From CAZIHO01 sp964538875 (GTDB lineage: Bacteria; Pseudomonadota; Gammaproteobacteria; Chromatiales; Chromatiaceae): a stretch of 21,158 bases of DNA. Under the pieces are notes generated by a model that saw nothing but the letters and a program-made list of their open reading frames with translations, ran no database searches and was not told where the DNA came from. A program made the translations under genes and the position numbers. This document shows positions 15,018-21,158 of the stretch, piece after piece. The DNA lies in assembly GCA_964538875.1 (NCBI GenBank), contig CAZIHO010000060.1, positions 1 through 21,158 on the forward strand. Reading direction: 5' to 3'. The stretch's first letter is position 1; each line of letters begins with the position of its first letter.

Positions 15018-15063
15018 CCCCAGCGGTTCCGGGACGGTGCCTGGTCCCAGGCATTCGCTGGGG
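15018..15063. repeat. Nested perfect inverted repeats before the HDOD-GGDEF gene
   Basis: CCCCAGCG (15018-15025) pairs perfectly with CGCTGGGG (15056-15063). Inside it TGCCTGG (15038-15044) pairs with CCAGGCA (15047-15053). No U-tract follows, so it is not an ordinary intrinsic terminator. Two smaller hairpins come next: GGAGC/GCTCC at 15099-15117 and GGGGTC/GACCCC at 15118-15132. All lie in the 251-base gap between ubiV and the GGDEF gene. A structured 5' leader or a 3' end element of ubiV are the main options. Confidence 0.5.
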
Positions 15064-15198
15064 CTTCCACAACTTAAAGTCATCCTCAACCGCAACTGGG
15101 AGCGCCATCACGGCTCCGGGGTCTAGGACCCCCCAGGTTTTGGCCAGACCGGCCGCCACACAGATAACGAGTTGTATCCTTGGGCGATTGGGGGCGCG

Positions 15199-17196
15199 AT
15201 GGACGAAGATCAATTACCACAGGTGATCAAGGCGGCGCTTCGCAAGGAAGTCGCCGATCTGCCGCCAGCACCGGCGGCGGCGGTCAAACTGCTGCAACTC
15301 ACCCAGGATAAGGACAGCGGCGCCGCCGCCATCACCCGGGTGATCGAGACCGATCCCACCATGGCGGTCAAGATTCTGCGGGCGGTCAACTCGGCGTTCT
15401 ACGGCTTTCCGCGCCGCATCGACTCCATCGAGCGGGCGGTGACCCTGCTCGGTAATTCCGCCATCCGGGAGCTGGCGCTCCAGTTCATGGTATACGAGGG
15501 TCTGGTGCGGCGCGCCAGTGGCACCGCCTTCGACCGAGTCCACTACTGGCAACATTCCCTGCTGGTGGCGATTCTCAGCCGCCTGATCGGGGAGCGGGTA
15601 CAGCATCCGGATCCGGACGCCCTGTACGCCGCAGGCTTGCTGCACGATTTGGGCAAGATCATCCTGGAAACCCACGGCCGGGTGCGGTTCAGCGAGTTTC
15701 TGTCCGCCTCCCGCAACAGCGGCAATCCTGGCGTAGAGGATGAAAAAAGCTTCTTCGGCGTTTCCCACGATAAATTGGGCGCCGCCATCTGTACCGCTTG
15801 GGGACTGCCGGATTCCCTGTGCCGGATCCAATCCCTGCACCACCAGGGATTTGCGGCGCTGGGCCTGCGGGGTGCCGAGGCCCAGGAAGTGGCGGTAGTC
15901 TCCCTGGCGGATTTCATCGCCTGGACCCAGGGGTTCGGCTCCGTGGTGCGCCACGGCAACCCAGTCATGCCGCCGGAAGTGCGGGAGGTGTTGAACCCCA
16001 AGGCCCTGGACATCGGCGCCATCCTGCACCGGGCGGACGAGGAACTCAAGAAGGTAGGCTCCTTCTATGGGCTCAAGTTTCCCTCGGTGTTGCAATTACG
16101 GGCCAATCTGGTGGCTACCGCCATCGAGTTGAGTGGTGTCAGCGCCGGGTACAGCGGGGCCTCGTCCGGGCGCACGGGCCTGCGCGCCAGCCTCACCGCG
16201 CCCCACCGCAGCCTGGAGCCCGCCGAATTCATCCCCTGGACCCTGGACGAACTGCACCGGGAGTTGGGCATCGAACGACTGCTGTTCATGCGCATCGAAC
16301 CCAGCCGCCGTTGCCTGCTGGCTACCCACGCCTGGCCGCCCAAGGTGCCGGACGAGGATGAGCCGCCCCAGGAAATCCTGATTTCCGGTCTAGCCGGGGA
16401 TCTGGTCCATTGTCTGCGGGACCGGGAGCCCCGGGTGCTGAAATCCAGCCCAGAGAACGACCGGGTGCTGCGGCTGCTGGGTGCCCAGGAGGCGGCGGCG
16501 GTGCCGGTGATGAGCCAAGGCCGTCTGCAAGGGCTGCTGTGGCTGTACGGCGATCCCCGCGTGGAAGCGAGCCGGTTGCCGGAGGTGGCGGGGGTGGCGA
16601 GCGAATTGGGCATCGCCTTGCAACACAGCCAGACCTTCCAGTTGGAGCGGGAACGGGCCCAGATGGACGGTCTGACCCGGCTGCAAAACCGGGCCGCCAT
16701 CGACCGCTTCCTGCCGGAGATGTTTCGGGATTCGGGCCAGACCGGCAAGCCCTTCGCCGTGGGTCTGCTGGACATCGACCACTTCAAGACCTTCAATGAC
16801 CGCTTCGGACACCAGTCCGGCGACGACGTGCTGCGCATCGTCGCCGACAGTATGCGCCGCCTCACCCGGCCCCGGGATTTCGTCGGCCGCTACGGCGGCG
16901 AGGAATTTCTGTTTGTGTTACTGGATACGGACCGGCGCGGCTCCCTGCTGTACGCGGAGCGGATCCGGCGTGAGATCGAGGCCCAGGGCCGGGTGCTGCG
17001 GGATCGCTTCCCCGGCCACGCCCTGACCGCCAGCTTCGGCGTGGCGGTGCATGCGCCTGTCTATCCGAGCACCGGCCCCGCCGCCCTGATCGCCGCCGCC
17101 GACCAAGCCCTATACGCCGCCAAGGCGCGGGGGCGCAACCGGGTGGTAGCGGCCTGGGACGAACCCAGCCCGCCCCTGGCGGCCGCCGCCGGTTGA
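15199..17196 (+). CDS. HDOD - GAF-like - GGDEF diguanylate cyclase
   Basis: This 665-residue signalling protein has an N-terminal HDOD domain (about 10-260, with LPPAPAAAVKLLQL, VNSAFYG and LLHDLGK around His149-Asp150). A GAF-like sensory middle follows (about 340-475) and a C-terminal GGDEF domain (about 490-655). The cyclase signature is GGEEF at 566-570, so c-di-GMP synthesis from two GTP is expected. The inhibitory I-site R-P-R-D lies five residues before it (557-560), so product inhibition is likely. GHQSGDDVL is also typical. No transmembrane segment is seen, so the sensor is cytoplasmic. The start is the ATG at 15199 behind a G-rich ribosome site; a TTG at 15172 would add nine residues. 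It appears monocistronic. Confidence 0.93.
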   Translation: MDEDQLPQVIKAALRKEVADLPPAPAAAVKLLQLTQDKDSGAAAITRVIETDPTMAVKILRAVNSAFYGFPRRIDSIERAVTLLGNSAIRELALQFMVYEGLVRRASGTAFDRVHYWQHSLLVAILSRLIGERVQHPDPDALYAAGLLHDLGKIILETHGRVRFSEFLSASRNSGNPGVEDEKSFFGVSHDKLGAAICTAWGLPDSLCRIQSLHHQGFAALGLRGAEAQEVAVVSLADFIAWTQGFGSVVRHGNPVMPPEVREVLNPKALDIGAILHRADEELKKVGSFYGLKFPSVLQLRANLVATAIELSGVSAGYSGASSGRTGLRASLTAPHRSLEPAEFIPWTLDELHRELGIERLLFMRIEPSRRCLLATHAWPPKVPDEDEPPQEILISGLAGDLVHCLRDREPRVLKSSPENDRVLRLLGAQEAAAVPVMSQGRLQGLLWLYGDPRVEASRLPEVAGVASELGIALQHSQTFQLERERAQMDGLTRLQNRAAIDRFLPEMFRDSGQTGKPFAVGLLDIDHFKTFNDRFGHQSGDDVLRIVADSMRRLTRPRDFVGRYGGEEFLFVLLDTDRRGSLLYAERIRREIEAQGRVLRDRFPGHALTASFGVAVHAPVYPSTGPAALIAAADQALYAAKARGRNRVVAAWDEPSPPLAAAAG

Positions 17197-17551
17197 CCGC
17201 CGGGCGGGCGGCCACCGCTGGAATATCTGGTCAATAGGGATAGGCTAGACCCAGGCCCCCTGGGGTTCCCTGAATGGGCTCCCCGGCCAAGTTGACCGGC
17301 GACTCATCACCGATCATGATGGATGGTGGCGGTTTGCCGTCAATTTTCGCCGTCCGGTCTGGACGACGTCTAGACTGGAGGGGCGCTGGTCTGCCTGTCG
17401 GCCCATGACCGGCGCTTGAACAAGCAGGATCCCGGTATAGGACCAACCCGTATCATTGCCGTTTGGCGTTGCAAGTTCCTGTTTTCCCCTGATTTGCCCC
17501 CTTGCTCCGCTGCTAACGCCTTAATTCCGATCCGCTGCTAGGAGAATCTCC
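17197..17551. other. Intergenic region upstream of the ynbC-like gene
   Basis: These 355 bases contain no credible gene. A CCCAGG/CCTGGG hairpin with a 3-base loop sits at 17250-17264, without a U-tract. A TATCAT at 17451-17456 resembles a -10 box but has no -35 at the right distance. The promoter of the downstream operon should be here, but I cannot place it. Confidence 0.45.
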
Positions 17552-19297
17552 ATGCGCCAGGCTCTTGAGCAGACCTTCACCTCCTTTGATGGCACGCCGA
17601 TTTTCTACCGCCATTGGCCCGGGACCCCTGGTTCAAGGCGCGGGATCCTGTTGTTTCATCGCGGCCATGAGCACTCCGGGCGGTTACAACATCTGGTGGA
17701 TGAATTGGGCCTGGACGATTGCGCCCTGTTTGCCTGGGATGCCCGGGGTCACGGGCGCAATGCCGGCGAGCGGGGCTATTCGCCGAGCATTGGTACCTCA
17801 ATCAAGGACATGGATGCCTTCGCGCGCCATGTGTGCGGGACCTACGGCCTGGAAAGCGGCGATTTGGTGGTGATTGCCCAAAGCGTCGGCGCGGTGCTGG
17901 CCGCCGCCTGGGTTCACGACTATGCGCCGCGGATCCGGGGCCTGGTGCTGGCGTCACCGGCGTTCAAGGTCAAGCTGTACGTGCCATTCGCTCGTCCTGG
18001 TTTGCGCCTGCTGCACGCCTTGCGCGGGAAATTTTTCGTGAACTCCTACGTCAAGGCCCGCTTCCTGACCCATGATCCCGACCGCATCGCCTCCTATAAC
18101 GCCGATCCCCTGATTACCCGGCCCATTGCGGTGAACATCCTGCTCGGCTTGTACGACACCGCCGAGCGTCTGGTGGCTGACGCCGGCGCGATCCAGACGC
18201 CGACCCAATTGCTCATCTCCGGCGCCGATTGGGTGGTGCATCAGCAGCCCCAGCATCAGTTTTTCGAGCGCCTGGGCGCGCCGGTCAAGGAAAAGCATGT
18301 GCTGGCGGGTTTCTACCATGACACCCTGGGCGAGAAGGACCGCCACCTGGCCCTGACCAAGGTGCGGGCGTTCGTCGACCGCGTCTATGGGGCGCCGTTG
18401 GCCTATCCCTCGTTGCTGGACGCGGATCGCGGCGGCTATACCAAGGACGAATTCGACGCCCTGAGCGCGCCGGTGCCGTCCGGGTCGCCCAAGGGCTGGT
18501 GGTTCGCCCTGGCCCGCGCCAACCTGGCGACGCTGGGGCGTCTGTCGGACGGGGTGCGCCTGGGGTTGGCCACCGGCTTCGATTCTGGAAGTACCCTCGA
18601 CTATGTGTATCGCAACCAGGCTTCCGGCAAGACACTGCTGGGCCGGCTGCTGGACCGGTTGTACCTCAACGCCATCGGATGGCGGGGCATCCGGGTGCGC
18701 AAGCAGCACCTGGAGCGGGCGTTGCGGGATACGGTGGCCCAACTGAGGCAGGCCAAGCGGCCAGTGCGGCTGGTGGACGTGGCCGCCGGCCACGGCCGCT
18801 ATGTGCTGGAAGCCCTGCACGGGCTCCGGGAGCAAGTGGAGTCGATACGTTTGCGGGACTTCAGCGACATCAACGTGCAAGCCGGCCGGCGCCTGATCGC
18901 CGCCCTGGGACTGGAGACGGTCGCTAGTTTCGACCAGGGCGACGCCTTCGACCAATCCGCCCTGGCGGGGTTGACGCCGCGCCCGACCCTAGCGGTGGTG
19001 TCCGGGTTGTACGAGTTGTTCCCGGACAACGCCCTGATCCGGGCTTCTTTGGCCGGTCTGGCCGAGGCGGTGGAGCCGGAGGGCTACCTGATCTACACCA
19101 ACCAGCCCTGGCATCCCCAGGTCGAGTTGATCGCCCGGGTGCTGACCAGCCATCGGGGACATCAACCCTGGGTGATGCGCCGGCGCACCCAAGCTGAAAT
19201 GGATCAACTGGTGGCCGCCGCCGGTTTTACAAAAATCGACCAATTCACCGACGACTGGGGCATTTTTACCGTCGCGGTGGCGCGTCGGCAGGCCTGA
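17552..19297 (+). CDS. ynbC: Alpha/beta hydrolase - class I SAM methyltransferase fusion (YnbC-like)
   Basis: This 581-residue two-domain protein matches E. coli YnbC. Residues about 1-285 form an alpha/beta hydrolase of the monoacylglycerol-lipase type, with FAWDARGHGRN, a nucleophile elbow AQSVG (Ser111; the usual first Gly is Ala), LLISGADWVV and a His in FYHDTLGE. Residues about 390-581 form a Rossmann methyltransferase. SAM motif I is VDVAAGHGRY (Asp409 to Gly415), followed by RDFSD, SGLYELF and the closing WGIFTVAVA. Substrates are unknown; a lipid or acyl ester is likely from the YnbD-like neighbour. AGGAGA at 17540-17545 fixes the ATG start. Four bases separate it from the next gene. 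Confidence 0.9.
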   Translation: MRQALEQTFTSFDGTPIFYRHWPGTPGSRRGILLFHRGHEHSGRLQHLVDELGLDDCALFAWDARGHGRNAGERGYSPSIGTSIKDMDAFARHVCGTYGLESGDLVVIAQSVGAVLAAAWVHDYAPRIRGLVLASPAFKVKLYVPFARPGLRLLHALRGKFFVNSYVKARFLTHDPDRIASYNADPLITRPIAVNILLGLYDTAERLVADAGAIQTPTQLLISGADWVVHQQPQHQFFERLGAPVKEKHVLAGFYHDTLGEKDRHLALTKVRAFVDRVYGAPLAYPSLLDADRGGYTKDEFDALSAPVPSGSPKGWWFALARANLATLGRLSDGVRLGLATGFDSGSTLDYVYRNQASGKTLLGRLLDRLYLNAIGWRGIRVRKQHLERALRDTVAQLRQAKRPVRLVDVAAGHGRYVLEALHGLREQVESIRLRDFSDINVQAGRRLIAALGLETVASFDQGDAFDQSALAGLTPRPTLAVVSGLYELFPDNALIRASLAGLAEAVEPEGYLIYTNQPWHPQVELIARVLTSHRGHQPWVMRRRTQAEMDQLVAAAGFTKIDQFTDDWGIFTVAVARRQA

Positions 19298-19301
19298 GCC
19301 C

Positions 19302-20600
19302 ATGACACCTCCTCAAGCTGAACCCCGGCCCTGGCGAGCCGCCGCTGCCTGGCTGGCGTTGCTCGGACCCCTGTTTTTCCTGCTGTACGGCTTGGCCAAC
19401 TGGTTCACCGCCCAGCGCACTGGGGTTCCCTCCTACTATTTTGACTGGGAACGGAGTCTGCCGTTTGTGCCCCAGTTGATGCTGCCCTACATGTCCATCG
19501 ATCTGTTTTTCGCCGCGTCCCTGTTTGTCTGCCGGACCCGGGCCGAGTTAGACCGGCATGCCCAGCGGATCATTGCCGCGATTCTCATCTCGGTGGCCGG
19601 TTTCCTGCTGTTTCCGCTGCGGTTTGCCTTCGACCGCCCGGCGGCGGACGGCTTCAACGGATTGCTACTGGATCTGTTGACGGGTTTCGACCAGCCCTTC
19701 AACCAGGCGCCGTCCTTGCATATCAGCCTGTTGCTGCTGCTATGGGTCATCTACGCCCGCCATCTGAGCGCGCCCTGGCGCTACCTGATGCATCTCTGGT
19801 TTAGCCTGATCGGTCTGTCGGTGCTGCTGGTTTACCAGCATCACATCATTGACCTGTACACCGGCCTGGCGGTGGGGATGCTCTGTCTCTATGGGCTACC
19901 GGACGGCCCGCTGCCGTACCCTGGCGCCCGGTTTACCCGTGACCCGAGACGGCGCGCCCTGGGCTGGCGTTACCTAGGGGGTGGACTGGTGTGTGCGTTG
20001 GCCGCCGGGGCGCTCCAGGGCTGGGCCTGGCTGCTGCTGTGGCCGGCGGCGGCACTGATCGCCGTTGCCTCCGGCTACTGGCTGTTCGGCGTCGCGGTAT
20101 TCCAGAAGCAGGCGGGTCGCCACAGCCTGGCGGCGCGTTGGCTGTTGGTGCCCTATCTGCTCGGCTCCTGGCTCTCCTACCGGTGGTATACCGCTGGCCG
20201 GCCTGCGTCGGCGCCGGTGGCGGCGGACGTGCACATCGGCCGGCTGCCGCGACGGCGGGAACTGGCCGCCAACCGCTGGCGGTCGATCATCGACCTGACT
20301 GCCGAGTTTTCCTCCGCCGCCCGGGGACGCTATGACAACCTGCCCCTGTTGGATCTGGTGGTACCGGACCCGGATAGCCTGCGCCGTGCCGCCCATGCCA
20401 TCGAACAAGCCCGGGGAGCGGGTCCGGTGCTGGTGCACTGCGCCCTGGGGGCCTCCCGCAGCGCCGTGGCGGTCATCGCTTGGCTGGTGCGCCAGGGTCA
20501 TGCCGCCGACATCGCCCAGGCGGAACGGCTTCTGGCCGGGCGCTGGCGCATCCTGCTGTCGGCGGAGCACCGGGTCGCGCTGGCCCAGGCCCTGAACTGA
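19302..20600 (+). CDS. ynbD: PAP2 - dual-specificity phosphatase membrane fusion (YnbD-like)
   Basis: This 432-residue inner-membrane protein matches E. coli YnbD. The N-terminal half (about 10-215) is a multi-helix PAP2 domain; its phosphatase motifs read APSLH (His140) and YQHHIID (His180/181), reduced versions of PSGH and SRxxxxxH. Two or three more helices follow (about 225-300). The C-terminal region (about 305-432) is a dual-specificity phosphatase with the P-loop HCALGASRS, nucleophile Cys380 and Arg386. A lipid phosphate or phosphoinositide-like substrate is plausible but unproven. Whether the PAP2 half is active is uncertain because its first motif, KxxxxxxRP, is not clear. It starts four bases after the ynbC-like gene, so translation is probably coupled. 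Confidence 0.9.
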   Translation: MTPPQAEPRPWRAAAAWLALLGPLFFLLYGLANWFTAQRTGVPSYYFDWERSLPFVPQLMLPYMSIDLFFAASLFVCRTRAELDRHAQRIIAAILISVAGFLLFPLRFAFDRPAADGFNGLLLDLLTGFDQPFNQAPSLHISLLLLLWVIYARHLSAPWRYLMHLWFSLIGLSVLLVYQHHIIDLYTGLAVGMLCLYGLPDGPLPYPGARFTRDPRRRALGWRYLGGGLVCALAAGALQGWAWLLLWPAAALIAVASGYWLFGVAVFQKQAGRHSLAARWLLVPYLLGSWLSYRWYTAGRPASAPVAADVHIGRLPRRRELAANRWRSIIDLTAEFSSAARGRYDNLPLLDLVVPDPDSLRRAAHAIEQARGAGPVLVHCALGASRSAVAVIAWLVRQGHAADIAQAERLLAGRWRILLSAEHRVALAQALN

Positions 20601-20601
20601 T

Positions 20602-21036
20602 ATGGGACCGGAGCCGTTTCCCGAGCGGCAGATCCTGCCCCCGGTGTTGCGGGCCTGCCGGGGCCTGGACGGTGCCGCCAGCGTCCTGCTGTTCGGTGCC
20701 CTGCTGGTGCTGGCCGCTTGCGTTCAGGGAGGTGCGGGCTGCCCCGGCTTCCGCCCATGGCTGCTCGGCGCATCCTTGCTGGCCGGTCTGGCGGAAAAAT
20801 ATTTCGCCCTGCGGGTCCGGCTGGACGCGGAGCTGTTCGCCCTGCTGGCCCAAGGCAAATTGGATCTGGCAACCCTGGACCTGGGGCTAGCCCGGTTGTT
20901 CGGCCGCGCCGCGCCACCGCCGGGGCGGGATTGGGATACCCGCGCCCAGGGCGCCTTGCGGCTCGCCAAGCGCCAACTGGTTGCTGTGGCTGGGCAAGCC
21001 CTGTTGTTGGCGGCGGCGCTGCTGCCATGGGGTTGA
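20602..21036 (+). CDS. Small membrane protein of unknown function
   Basis: I do not recognise a family for this 144-residue protein. Hydrophobic segments can be seen at about 25-42, 52-67 and, at the very C-terminus, about 126-143. They are separated by a charged stretch holding RVRLDAELFALLAQGKLDLATLDLGLARLF. This suggests an inner-membrane protein with two or three helices and an amphipathic middle. The ATG stands one base after the stop of the ynbD-like gene, so translation is coupled and a role beside that phosphatase is likely. Base composition matches the neighbours. A hairpin with A/T tracts lies 70 bases downstream and probably ends the operon. Confidence 0.8.
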   Translation: MGPEPFPERQILPPVLRACRGLDGAASVLLFGALLVLAACVQGGAGCPGFRPWLLGASLLAGLAEKYFALRVRLDAELFALLAQGKLDLATLDLGLARLFGRAAPPPGRDWDTRAQGALRLAKRQLVAVAGQALLLAAALLPWG

Positions 21037-21105
21037 TCCAGACCTGCTGCCTGGGGCCCGGTGCAAGCCGGGCGGCCCATGGCTTGGCATCCCTTTTGAG
21101 GGCAC

Positions 21106-21138
21106 CTTGAAAAATGGCCATCCAGGCCATTTTTCAAG
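21106..21138. terminator. Perfect 14-bp inverted repeat, likely bidirectional terminator or dispersed repeat
   Basis: CTTGAAAAATGGCC (21106-21119) and GGCCATTTTTCAAG (21125-21138) are perfect reverse complements around a five-base loop ATCCA. The GC core next to the loop followed by five T, with five A on the other arm, is the form of a bidirectional rho-independent terminator. It ends the ynbC-like operon. Its perfection and short-palindrome shape also fit a REP-like element. A smaller hairpin (GCCCGG/CCGGGC, 21056-21073) precedes it. Confidence 0.65.
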
Positions 21139-21158
21139 ACGCAAAGCGCAAATGTGAT

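Noticed and set aside
14306..15070. Minus-strand open frame of 254 codons
   Set aside because: It is mostly antisense to ubiV and shows no domain-like sequence.
17250..17264. CCCAGG/CCTGGG hairpin as terminator of the GGDEF gene
   Set aside because: It has no following U-tract and a C-rich surrounding, so intrinsic termination is not supported.
17954..18955. Minus-strand open frame of 333 codons
   Set aside because: It is antisense to the ynbC-like gene; a composition artefact.
1..21158. CRISPR array, insertion sequence, integrase or phage gene
   Set aside because: No regularly spaced repeats, transposase or integrase motifs, or attachment-site duplications were seen on either strand.

Overview
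The window is about 21 kb of GC-rich bacterial chromosome (roughly 63-65% G+C by eye). It suggests a gammaproteobacterium with a flexible aerobic/anaerobic, hydrogen-using life. The evidence is the order ispE - tRNA-Gln - prs - rplY - pth, which is typical of that class, together with UbiU/UbiV, YnbC/YnbD-like proteins and an uptake-hydrogenase operon. I cannot name the family with confidence; a sulfur- or methane-oxidising lineage would fit, but that is a guess.

Region 1 (1-4834, + strand) is a tightly packed uptake [NiFe]-hydrogenase operon. It holds the 3' part of hupL, then hupC (cytochrome b), hupD (maturation protease), hupG and hupH (small-subunit and assembly chaperones), hupI (rubredoxin) and hupJ/hybE. 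hupF, hupK and the hyp genes do not follow. The run stops at a 55-codon open frame that collides with a convergent gene.

Region 2 (4884-10784, - strand) starts, in its own reading direction, with a TPR lipoprotein. This is followed by ispE, tRNA-Gln(TTG), prs, an intrinsic terminator, rplY and pth. After these comes a separately promoted secreted protein with a sorting-signal-like segment in its middle, resembling exosortase-H 'midcut' proteins.

Region 3 (10987-14947) has a flavodiiron/ODP-type metallo-beta-lactamase-fold protein on the - strand. It is divergent from yhcC - ubiU - ubiV, a radical-SAM protein plus the two Fe-S proteins of O2-independent ubiquinone synthesis. All four [4Fe-4S] cysteines of UbiU sit at the E. 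coli positions, and those of UbiV have the same spacing. Together they look like a low-oxygen module.

Region 4 (15199-17196) is a single gene for an HDOD - GAF-like - GGDEF protein, a likely active and feedback-inhibited diguanylate cyclase, preceded by a leader rich in inverted repeats.

Region 5 (17552-21036) is a three-gene operon: an alpha/beta-hydrolase-methyltransferase fusion (YnbC-like), a PAP2-dual-specificity-phosphatase membrane fusion (YnbD-like) and an unrecognised small membrane protein. It is probably a lipid-modification cassette. The operon is followed by a perfect 14-bp inverted repeat that could be a bidirectional terminator or a dispersed repeat.
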